DNA from: Saprospiraceae bacterium
GTDB lineage: Bacteria; Bacteroidota; Bacteroidia; Chitinophagales; Saprospiraceae
Direction: 5' to 3'
Assembly (NCBI GenBank): GCA_020630355.1
Contig: JAHDBO010000045.1
Span: 3,190-11,244 of the forward strand
Length of the DNA stretch: 8,055 nt
Positions 1 to 6,073 of the stretch are shown here, in pieces (position 1 is the first letter of the stretch; each line of letters opens with the position of its first letter). The notes beneath the pieces are model-generated. The model had not been told where the DNA came from. It made no database searches and saw only the letters and a program-made list of their open reading frames with translations. Made by a program: the position numbers and the translations under genes.

Positions 1-334
1 ACCATCACGGACAGTGGCTCTTGCGGCAGCATATCGGAGACGGCGGTGGCGCCCAGCACTTGCTCGGCGGGCTGCAACTTGGCAGCGAGCATCACCACGG
101 TCTGTGATGATAACGGTACGGGCGACCCCACTGACGACACGTACAGTTACACGGTAACGGTAACAGGCGGAGACGGTGGCAGCTATGACATCACAGGCGG
201 AGACACGAGGAGCGGCCTGAGTTTCGGCACGGCGTACACCTTCGGTTCATTTGCCATAAGTTCTGGCGACCTGAACCTGACCATCACGGACAGTGGCTCT
301 TGCGGCAGCATATCGGAGACGGCGGTGGCGCCCA
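1..334 (+). repeat. In-frame tandem repeat, 279-bp (93-codon) period
   Basis: The 55 bases at 1-55 recur without change at 280-334, giving a period of 279 bp, exactly 93 codons. The window starts inside the upstream copy, so only its last 55 bases are visible; one whole unit lies between. Within the full unit a 12-bp direct repeat, acaggcggagac, occurs at 163-174 and 193-204 and encodes TGGD twice. Identity at third codon positions points to recent duplication or gene conversion rather than selection on protein alone. More copies probably lie upstream. Confidence 0.9.
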
Positions 335-1218
335 ATCCCTGCTCTGGAAAGACTGAAAATTGTAAAAGTCTTGTAAGTTCAATCAAAACTACCTATGATG
401 ATAATCAGACTTCGACAAAAGATGATGACACCTATGATATTTTTATGATGATCACAAACGAATCTACGCTTAACGAAGGGTGCTACAATTTAGAAAACGT
501 GTCAACTGGGGAGATATTTTCTAATCTGGTATATGGGGTAGAGTATGTGTACAATGATATTCCTTACAACGCTTATCCTAATGTAGAGTTAATGGTTTCA
601 GATTGTAAAGATGGAACTTGTACATCAGAATACATCGTCACACCATTCGTATTGCCAGTAGAACTTACTTCGTTTGAAGGCATAGGCATAGGCTGTGATA
701 TAGAGTTAGAATGGGAAACCGCATCGGAAACCAATAATGACTATTTTTTAATCGAGTATAGTATAGATGGAAAAAGTTTTGAAACTATCGGCTTGGTTGA
801 GGGGAACGGTACGACTTCCGAAGTTAATAATTACTCTTTCAAACATTCGAATGTTACTCAGAACTTAAATCATTATCGAATAAAACAAGTCGATTTCGAC
901 CGTTCTTTTGAATATCATAAATTAATTAGTGTCATAACAAATTGTTATGAAGAAGAAAAGGGAATATTGAGCGTCTATCCAAATCCCACTTACCACGGAA
1001 AAGTCAGAATGAAACTATTTTCTGATAAAGAAACAGAAGCCAACATGGTAGTTTTGGATGTATTAGGGCAAGTTCACGGTCAGAAACATCTTTTTATAAA
1101 TAATGGGAACAATATCATAGAACTCGACCTTGCTAACTATAAAGCTGGCACTTATTTTATAAAAATCATGTTTGATAACAACAAAATCCAAACAATCCCA
1201 CTGATGAAAATAGAGTAA
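1..1218 (+). CDS. Secreted repeat protein with C-terminal T9SS sorting domain (5' end outside window)
   Basis: The reading frame is open from base 1 (405 codons visible) and ends in TAA at 1216-1218; a GTG at 46 is internal to a repeat and not a true start. Visible order by window codon: end of one Ig-like/adhesin-type module (1-18), a full 93-residue module (about 19-111), a diverged third module (about 112-215), a module starting LPVELTSF (from 218) with WETASE, DGKSFETIG and IKQVDF motifs, and a final domain starting LSVYPNP (from 323) with VVLDVLGQ and KAGTYFIKI. The last two are typical of Bacteroidota proteins exported by T9SS, where the C-terminal domain is normally removed during passage through the outer membrane. 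The protein is therefore predicted to be released or surface-attached. The repeats hold several Cys residues and Asp-rich DDNGTGDPTDDTY stretches, which could be disulfides and metal sites (inference). The ligand or role is unknown; adhesin, matrix protein or the non-catalytic tail of an enzyme are all possible because the N-terminus is missing. Confidence 0.9.
   Translation, partial: TITDSGSCGSISETAVAPSTCSAGCNLAASITTVCDDNGTGDPTDDTYSYTVTVTGGDGGSYDITGGDTRSGLSFGTAYTFGSFAISSGDLNLTITDSGSCGSISETAVAPNPCSGKTENCKSLVSSIKTTYDDNQTSTKDDDTYDIFMMITNESTLNEGCYNLENVSTGEIFSNLVYGVEYVYNDIPYNAYPNVELMVSDCKDGTCTSEYIVTPFVLPVELTSFEGIGIGCDIELEWETASETNNDYFLIEYSIDGKSFETIGLVEGNGTTSEVNNYSFKHSNVTQNLNHYRIKQVDFDRSFEYHKLISVITNCYEEEKGILSVYPNPTYHGKVRMKLFSDKETEANMVVLDVLGQVHGQKHLFINNGNNIIELDLANYKAGTYFIKIMFDNNKIQTIPLMKIE
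346..651 (+). repeat. Diverged third copy of the 93-residue module
   Basis: The protein here aligns with the preceding module: ASITTVCDDNGTGDPTDDTY becomes SSIKTTYDDNQTSTKDDDTY at the same place relative to the unit start, and the unit again ends in a Cys-containing strand (SDCKDGTC). Nucleotide similarity is lost and the region is AT-rich, unlike the copies before it. This is best read as an old terminal module that escaped homogenisation. Boundaries are approximate. Confidence 0.65.
967..1215 (+). other. T9SS C-terminal sorting domain (type A-like)
   Basis: This 83-residue segment starts LSVYPNP and contains a hydrophobic VVLDVLGQ strand, an IIELDLANYKAGTYFIKI segment and a short basic/hydrophobic end (IPLMKIE). 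This order matches the family of sorting domains recognised by the type IX (Por) secretion machinery. By family knowledge it is the export signal and is cleaved, often with attachment of the mature protein to lipopolysaccharide. Confidence 0.9.
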
Positions 1219-1260
1219 AAAACAAAGACTTTTTAAGATCAGTAATCCTTATTGCTACAT

Positions 1261-1312
1261 AAATGAATCATCCCGAATTCTGATTTTTATCTAAATTCGG
1301 GATGATTTATTT
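1261..1312. terminator. Bidirectional hairpin terminator between convergent genes
   Basis: A perfect 14-bp stem (AATCATCCCGAATT at 1266-1279 with its complement at 1294-1307) surrounds a 14-nt loop and extends outward to about 1261/1312 with one G-T pair. T-rich bases follow the stem on the + strand (1306-1312) and mirror-image A-rich bases precede it. It sits between the + strand secreted-protein gene ending at 1218 and the - strand gene ending at 1384, so it can serve both. The rest of 1219-1383 shows no other structure. Confidence 0.85.
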
Positions 1313-1383
1313 ATGTGAAATATTTGTTGTTTTATCAGGACATGAAGTCGAGGCAGAGATTTTTTCAGCAACTTTATTGTACG

Positions 1384-2814
1384 CTAGCCCTGCTTCAATA
1401 ATTTTTCAAAAACACCCCCAATGCCCTGCGAAGGACGTGGTGCATTGACCGTGATGATTTTCCCTTCTTTATCGACGAGTAAAAAACGAGGGATACCCGT
1501 GATATTGTATTGTTTATTGATAGGAGCACCCCATCCACCTGGCGTATAGATTTGGTTGCCGACCATGTTATTGTCCTGCAAGAATTGCTCCCAACGCTTC
1601 TTGTCTTTGTCAATTGAAACACTCATGAAAGCGATACCTTTGTCATGATAAGCTTCATAAGCTTTTTCCAAATTAGGAATCTCCCGACGGCAAGGGCCAC
1701 ACCAAGTTGCCCAAACATCAATATAGACGAACTGCCCTTTCAGGTCGCTCAGTTTAACCGTTTTGCCATCATTGGTCATCCCTGTAAAGTCAGGAGCCTC
1801 CGCACCTGTGCGCAAGTGTGCCCACTTATCAACATTGGATTTGATATAGCCCCTATAGTTTGTTTTTTTGACGGTTTTGTCGAAGTCGACAATAGCAGGC
1901 TCTATCCCGTTAATCCCTTTTTTGGTGATATGGTCATAAATTACCCTTGTTTTAATATACTCTACGATTTCAGGATCGGAAAAGAATTGATTGGCGTTGA
2001 GGTACATAGCGTTAACCAAGCCTTCTTCGGTATACCTAGTGCCTTCGGATGCAGTAGTGACCAGTTGATGGTCTGTCAACATCGACGCATAGTGTTTTAA
2101 GAAATCCCTATAGGTCTTAGAAGCCAATAATTGAGCTTGGTTGACATTCATCGCTTTGAGGGTTTCCATATCCACGGTCGCCCAGACTTCTTTAGGGTTT
2201 TTCTTATTATAAAATGCTCTGTAAGGAGCGTATTTTACATGAAGGGTTGCCCATTTTGCATAAATATCTGCTTCTTCCAGTTCTATAAATCGAGCATATT
2301 TCTTAGTATCTTCATTGGCTTTGAAATCTTCTAGTGCTTGTCCTATTTTGGCTTTATAGGCATCTGATTTTGTAATAAACTCCTTATACGTCATGCCGAA
2401 ATAGGTCTTATCATATATCTTGCGCGTAAGTTCTACGAAGTTTTTCTTTTGTAGGTAATTATTGGGAACAGCGCCTTCGCCCTCAAATTTGATAGACCCG
2501 TCGATACCATTGCTTTTAAACGTAATGTGCAGTCTATCATTGGGGTGCAAAAAGAAGGTAAACCTTCTACGATTGTAGGTCAACAGATAGTAACTAGGTG
2601 TTTGGACATCAAGCTCAATCTTGAATTGACCCGAGGCATCTACCTCCGTGTTTTTTGTTTTTATTGGCAAGAAAGGCAAACCTAGTTCTTGGAAAATAAT
2701 TTGTCCGCCTTTAGGCTGTTCAATTTTACCTGTAATACTTACGTTTTGAGCAATCCCTTGTTGAGCAACAATAAGTAGGGCAATTAGTATGGGGAAGCAA
2801 ACAATTTTTTTCAT
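1384..2814 (-). CDS. Exported TlpA-like thiol-disulfide oxidoreductase
   Basis: The 476-residue product starts with a signal peptide (MKKIVCFPILIALLIVAQQGIAQ, likely cut near residue 23); Cys6 lies before the hydrophobic core and is not a lipobox, so a soluble periplasmic protein is more likely than a lipoprotein. Residues about 24-115 are beta-rich and resemble the DUF4369-type N-terminal domain common in Bacteroidota TlpA-like proteins. Residues about 116-330 are mainly helical with no motif I recognise. Residues 336-476 form a thioredoxin/redoxin fold: GAEAPDFTGMTNDGKTVKLSDLKGQ leads to the active site WCGPC (371-375), followed by SVSID and the cis-proline of GIPRFLLVD (Pro442). The CxxC pair should reduce or isomerise disulfides of exported proteins; the partner is unknown. 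It is transcribed away from recQ and needs no neighbour for its function. No Shine-Dalgarno sequence precedes the ATG, which is usual for this phylum. The specific substrate cannot be told from sequence. Confidence 0.92.
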   Translation of the reverse strand: MKKIVCFPILIALLIVAQQGIAQNVSITGKIEQPKGGQIIFQELGLPFLPIKTKNTEVDASGQFKIELDVQTPSYYLLTYNRRRFTFFLHPNDRLHITFKSNGIDGSIKFEGEGAVPNNYLQKKNFVELTRKIYDKTYFGMTYKEFITKSDAYKAKIGQALEDFKANEDTKKYARFIELEEADIYAKWATLHVKYAPYRAFYNKKNPKEVWATVDMETLKAMNVNQAQLLASKTYRDFLKHYASMLTDHQLVTTASEGTRYTEEGLVNAMYLNANQFFSDPEIVEYIKTRVIYDHITKKGINGIEPAIVDFDKTVKKTNYRGYIKSNVDKWAHLRTGAEAPDFTGMTNDGKTVKLSDLKGQFVYIDVWATWCGPCRREIPNLEKAYEAYHDKGIAFMSVSIDKDKKRWEQFLQDNNMVGNQIYTPGGWGAPINKQYNITGIPRFLLVDKEGKIITVNAPRPSQGIGGVFEKLLKQG

Positions 2815-2826
2815 ATTTGAATATTA

Positions 2827-2850
2827 ATAATCGTTTTATAAAACGAATAT
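2827..2850. promoter_or_regulatory. Palindromic candidate operator in divergent intergenic region
   Basis: TCGTTTTATAAAACGA (2831-2846) is a perfect 16-bp palindrome. After one A/A mismatch on each side the symmetry continues with ATA/TAT, giving 24 bp in all. It lies 12 bp upstream of the minus-strand ATG (2814) and about 120 bp upstream of recQ. No T-run follows, so a terminator is unlikely. A binding site for a dimeric regulator is the simplest reading; the regulator is unknown. Confidence 0.45.
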
Positions 2851-2855
2851 GTTTG
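2848..2855 (+). promoter_or_regulatory. Weak candidate -7 element for recQ
   Basis: TATGTTTG fits the Bacteroidota TAnnTTTG pattern, and its first bases overlap the right end of the palindrome at 2827-2850. No TTG is found at the expected 19-21 nt upstream, so support rests on the -7 element alone. If used, transcription would begin near 2862 and leave a leader of about 110 nt. Confidence 0.25.
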
Positions 2856-2908
2856 AAATTTTTATGGAAATCACTATAATTAGGCGTCTTATAGGTATTG
2901 AGTTACTG

Positions 2909-2916
2909 CAAAATTA
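2909..2916 (-). promoter_or_regulatory. Weak candidate -7 element for the TlpA-like gene
   Basis: Read on the minus strand this is TAATTTTG, a match to TAnnTTTG, about 95 nt upstream of the ATG at 2814. The -33 TTG is missing at the usual spacing. If it is real, the transcript leader would carry the palindrome at 2827-2850. Confidence 0.25.
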
Positions 2917-2973
2917 TTCATTATTTCACGAAGTAATGCCTTTGGCATGCTTTTCATTACTCATTGTTTCAGC

Positions 2974-5097
2974 ATGAACATAAAAATAGCCCAAGAGACA
3001 TTAAAACAATATTTCGGTTTCGATAGTTTCCGCCCGATGCAAGCCGAAATTATCGAAACGGTTTATGCTGGTCAGGACGCCCTCGTACTGATGCCAACAG
3101 GCGGAGGGAAATCCATCTGTTTCCAAATACCTGCAATGACCATGCCCGGGACCTGTATCGTGGTCTCGCCTTTGATTTCTTTGATGAAAGACCAAGTAGA
3201 AGGCTTGAAAGCGAACGGTGTCTTAGCGGCTTATTATAATTCTAGCCTCAACAGTGGCGAACAACGAGCCATCGAAGATGCCCTTATAGAAGAACGCTTA
3301 CAATTGCTTTATATTTCCCCTGAAAAACTTCTTTCCCCTTCTTTCCAGCCCGTTTTGGCGAAAGCCAAAATCAACCTATTTGCGATTGATGAGGCGCACT
3401 GTGTTTCGACTTGGGGACATGATTTTCGTCCAGAGTACACTCGGATGGGATTTCTGAAAAGGCAATTCAAAAATACTCCCATCATGGCTTTGACGGCGAC
3501 GGCCGATAAAGTCACCCGAAAAGATATTGCCGAGCAATTGGGACTGGGTACACCAAAAACATTCCTTGCATCTTTTGACCGACCCAATTTGAGTCTGACA
3601 GTTCGGCCTGGGCGCAAGCGCATCGAGCAAATTATAGAGTTTGTAAGCAATCGCAAAGGGCAATCGGGCATTATTTATTGCCTAAGTAAGAAAAGTACAG
3701 AAGCACTAAGTGAGAAACTAAAAAACAAGGGCATCAAAGCAGATTTTTACCATGCAGGACGAAGCCATCAAGACCGAGCGAGGGTGCAGGAGGCTTTCAT
3801 CAATGATGATGTGGAAATCGTCTGCGCTACGATTGCTTTCGGTATGGGGATTGATAAGTCGAATGTAAGATGGGTGATCCATTACAATTTACCTAAAAAC
3901 ATAGAAGGCTATTATCAGCAGATAGGGCGTGCTGGGCGTGATGGCGTCCGTTCGGATACGCTCCTGTTTTACAGCTTTGCGGATGTGATGTCGATGCGGA
4001 GTATGTTAGGGGATAGTCTGTCTTCGGAGCGGCTAGAAGTACAGTTGGCAAAGCTGGAACGTATGCAGCAATATGCGGAGGCATTGATTTGTAGACGTCG
4101 GATATTATTGAGTTATTTCAACGAACACCTCACCGAGCAATGCGGGAATTGTGATGTGTGCCAGAATCCACCTAAAGAGTTTGATGGGACGGTGATTGCT
4201 CAAAAAGCGCTGTCTGCCATATATCGCTTACGCGAAAAAGTGGGTGTCAACACTTTGATAGATGTGTTGCGAGGCTCCAAACGAAGAGATATTTTCGAGA
4301 AGGGATACCATAATATCAAGACCTACGGAGCAGGAGCGAACCATGGCTTTGCAGATTGGCAACAATTCTTGCTACAACTGATAAACAAAGGTTATGTCGA
4401 AATTGCTTATGACCAAAACCACCAATTAAAGTTGACGGAACTAAGTCGGGGCGTGCTTTTTGATGGGGAGAAAGTCCCCTTGGTGCTGATGAACGAAATC
4501 AAGCAACAGCGAGAGGAACGCATGAAGAAGAAGTCGAAATCCGAGTTGATACGAGATAGTTTGATGGAGCGTTTGAAAGAGCTGCGCCGTCGGATTGCAC
4601 AGACCAGGGGCGTACCACCTTATCTGATTTTCTCTGATGCGACACTGGAAGAGATGGCTAAAAATAAGCCAACGGACGATGCTGCATTGGCTGGTATTTC
4701 TGGGGTAGGGCAGCGTAAGTTACATTTGTATGGCGCCCAATTCCTTGAAGAGATTCGACAATTTATTATAGAAAAATCAGAAGCGGGCGAGCGGATAAAA
4801 GGCTCGACTTATATCGTCACGCAGCACTATCTTCGACAAGGAATGAATGTAGATGCCATAGCAGAAAAGCGTGGTATCAATCCCGTGACGGTCTATTCTC
4901 ACATTGCTACACTGTATGAGAGAGGGGCAGATGTAGACTTGATGGACTATATTGATGAGCGGGATTTGAATGCGGTCAAAGAAGCGCAAAAAGCCCTAGG
5001 AGATGAAATCGCCCCCAAGGAAATCTTCGAGTTTCATAAAGAACAGATGCCTTACCATAAGATTCGTTTGAGCATGACTTACCTGAAAATGAATTGA
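2974..5097 (+). CDS. recQ: ATP-dependent DNA helicase RecQ
   Basis: RecQ unwinds DNA 3' to 5' in recombination and stalled-fork repair. Numbering from ATG 2974 (707 aa): FGFDSFRPMQ motif 0 near residue 15, Walker A PTGGGKS (41-47), DEAH box (139-142) with the RecQ aromatic loop CVSTWGHDF, ALTATA motif III (172-177), and motifs V-VI in GMGIDKSNVRWVIHYNLP and QQIGRAGRDG (316-324). The zinc-binding Cys residues are 373, 390, 393 and 396, spaced as in E. coli RecQ. A winged-helix RQC region follows, then an HRDC domain (about 522-601, PPYLIFSDATLEEMA and GISGVGQRKL). A further ~100 residues (TQHYLRQGMNVDAIAEKRGINPVTVYSHI) resemble a helix-turn-helix domain found at the end of some RecQ proteins. 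An in-frame ATG at 2947 would add nine hydrophobic residues; 2974 was chosen because MNIKIAQETLKQYFG matches the usual RecQ N-terminus and 2947 lies in a small hairpin. No Shine-Dalgarno sequence supports either. The gene looks intact. Confidence 0.97.
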   Translation: MNIKIAQETLKQYFGFDSFRPMQAEIIETVYAGQDALVLMPTGGGKSICFQIPAMTMPGTCIVVSPLISLMKDQVEGLKANGVLAAYYNSSLNSGEQRAIEDALIEERLQLLYISPEKLLSPSFQPVLAKAKINLFAIDEAHCVSTWGHDFRPEYTRMGFLKRQFKNTPIMALTATADKVTRKDIAEQLGLGTPKTFLASFDRPNLSLTVRPGRKRIEQIIEFVSNRKGQSGIIYCLSKKSTEALSEKLKNKGIKADFYHAGRSHQDRARVQEAFINDDVEIVCATIAFGMGIDKSNVRWVIHYNLPKNIEGYYQQIGRAGRDGVRSDTLLFYSFADVMSMRSMLGDSLSSERLEVQLAKLERMQQYAEALICRRRILLSYFNEHLTEQCGNCDVCQNPPKEFDGTVIAQKALSAIYRLREKVGVNTLIDVLRGSKRRDIFEKGYHNIKTYGAGANHGFADWQQFLLQLINKGYVEIAYDQNHQLKLTELSRGVLFDGEKVPLVLMNEIKQQREERMKKKSKSELIRDSLMERLKELRRRIAQTRGVPPYLIFSDATLEEMAKNKPTDDAALAGISGVGQRKLHLYGAQFLEEIRQFIIEKSEAGERIKGSTYIVTQHYLRQGMNVDAIAEKRGINPVTVYSHIATLYERGADVDLMDYIDERDLNAVKEAQKALGDEIAPKEIFEFHKEQMPYHKIRLSMTYLKMN

Positions 5098-5147
5098 TTA
5101 CTAGTTTTTAGAATGAAGGAGGTGTAATTTAAAGTTGCTTAAAGAAT

Positions 5148-5187
5148 GAAGCAAATGAACATTTATACATTTGCTTCCGTATTTTTT
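5148..5187 (+). terminator. Rho-independent terminator after recQ
   Basis: A 10-bp perfect stem (GAAGCAAATG at 5148-5157 with CATTTGCTTC at 5168-5177) encloses a 10-nt loop and is followed within a few bases by six T residues (5182-5187). It lies 50 nt after the recQ stop and before the SDR gene. The stem is not GC-rich, so termination may be partial. Confidence 0.75.
5166..5173 (+). promoter_or_regulatory. Candidate -7 element for the SDR gene, inside the terminator hairpin
   Basis: TACATTTG fits TAnnTTTG and is the same octamer as the one before the downstream ThDP-enzyme gene (6008-6015). The nearest upstream TTG (5135-5137) is 28 nt away, longer than usual. Transcription would start near 5180, giving a leader of about 45 nt. 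The match could also be a by-product of the hairpin arm. Confidence 0.35.
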
Positions 5188-5224
5188 ATGAAAGTCAAAT
5201 TATTGAAAATCATAAAAAAGAAGG

Positions 5225-5977
5225 ATGAAAGGACTAGAAGGCAAAGTGATACTCATAACAGGAGGTGCATCGGGATTAGGAAAAGCAACCGCTGTACGCT
5301 TTGACAAAGAAGGGGCAAAGGTGGTTATCGCCGACATTGATGAAAAAGGGAAGACACTTGCAGAAAATCTTCAAGACGCTATTTTCGTAGAAACGGATGT
5401 GACTAGTCACGAGCAGGTCAAACACTCTATTGATACCACCGTTGAAAAATTTGGTCGGGTAGATATTATATTCAATAATGCAGGCATAGATGGAGAACAA
5501 AAGCCAACAGGAGCATCAAGCATAGAAAACTGGGAAAAAGTCCGACAAATTGATTTGGACGGGGCATTTTACTACTTGAAGTATGGTTTGGAACAAATGA
5601 AAAAACAGGGCGGTGGCGTCATCATCAACACTTCTTCTACCGCGGGACTGGTTGGCTTCGAAAACATACCGCCATATACAGCTGCTAAGGGAGCTTTGGT
5701 GCAATTGACCAAAAGCACGGCGATGGAGTATGCAGAGCACGGCATTAGGGTGAATGGAATCGCTCCAAGCGTCGTCAAAACCGCTTTAGTTGAGCATTTC
5801 ATAGAAGAAAGTGAAGATCCAGAAGCCACAGAAGCCCAATTCAATGAACTAAATCCTATGCCAGGCTGGATTCAGCCAGAGGATGTGGCAGCGGCCGTAG
5901 CGTTTCTGGCTAGTGATGAAGCCAGGTATATCACTGGGCACACACTACCGATTGACGGTGGTTATGTCGCTCAGTAA
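5225..5977 (+). CDS. Short-chain dehydrogenase/reductase (SDR), classical type
   Basis: This cytosolic NAD(P)-dependent oxidoreductase interconverts an alcohol and a carbonyl on an unknown small substrate. Its 250 residues are the normal classical SDR length. Visible motifs: cofactor-binding TGGASGLG (12-19), an acidic residue after strand 2 (VVIADID, Asp37) that usually favours NAD(H), NNAG (84-87), catalytic Ser138, Tyr151 and Lys155 (YTAAK) at standard spacing, and the C-terminal ITGHTLPIDGGY. The catalytic Asn of the family is Asp110 here (QIDLDGAF). The start is fixed by the family N-terminus MKGLEGKVILITGG; AAGAAGG abuts the ATG and is too close for a normal Shine-Dalgarno sequence. The gene follows the recQ terminator and precedes the ThDP-enzyme gene on the same strand by 96 nt. 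Acetoin/diacetyl reductase would fit that neighbour, but glucose dehydrogenase-like or 3-oxoacyl reductase-like activity is equally possible from sequence. Confidence 0.93.
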   Translation: MKGLEGKVILITGGASGLGKATAVRFDKEGAKVVIADIDEKGKTLAENLQDAIFVETDVTSHEQVKHSIDTTVEKFGRVDIIFNNAGIDGEQKPTGASSIENWEKVRQIDLDGAFYYLKYGLEQMKKQGGGVIINTSSTAGLVGFENIPPYTAAKGALVQLTKSTAMEYAEHGIRVNGIAPSVVKTALVEHFIEESEDPEATEAQFNELNPMPGWIQPEDVAAAVAFLASDEARYITGHTLPIDGGYVAQ

Positions 5978-5985
5978 CAAGTATA

Positions 5986-6015
5986 TTGTCCCTTACACTT
6001 ATTCCATTACATTTG
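5986..6015 (+). promoter_or_regulatory. Bacteroidota-type promoter upstream of the ThDP-enzyme gene
   Basis: TTG at 5986-5988 (-33) and TACATTTG at 6008-6015 (-7) are separated by 19 nt, matching the TTG-N19-TAnnTTTG layout described for Bacteroides and Flavobacterium. The predicted transcription start is about 6020-6023. That leaves almost no leader before the ATG at 6029 but about 52 nt before the ATG at 6074, which favours the latter start. It begins just after the SDR stop, so the downstream gene may be controlled separately. Confidence 0.6.
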
Positions 6016-6073
6016 TTTCAGCTTAGAGATGCTATGTTATCATCCAAATAAGCTCTCATCAAAATCCGTTAGA

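Noticed and set aside
1645..2100. 151-codon open frame on the plus strand opposite the TlpA-like gene
   Set aside because: It covers the thioredoxin domain and part of the central region of the real gene in antisense and shows no domain or signal of its own.
2874..2881. TATAAT-like hexamer near 2875 as a recQ promoter
   Set aside because: The primary sigma factor of Bacteroidota recognises TAnnTTTG rather than TATAAT, and no -35 box is present.
2936..2948. Small hairpin ATGCC-TTT-GGCAT just before recQ
   Set aside because: A 5-bp stem with a 3-nt loop is common by chance; it only weakly argues against the upstream ATG at 2947 as the recQ start.
5146..5304. 52-codon plus-strand ORF overlapping the start of the SDR gene
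   Set aside because: The product is Lys/Arg-rich with no motif, its start lies 21 nt from the Shine-Dalgarno sequence at 5116-5124, and the ORF covers the terminator hairpin and the first SDR codons.
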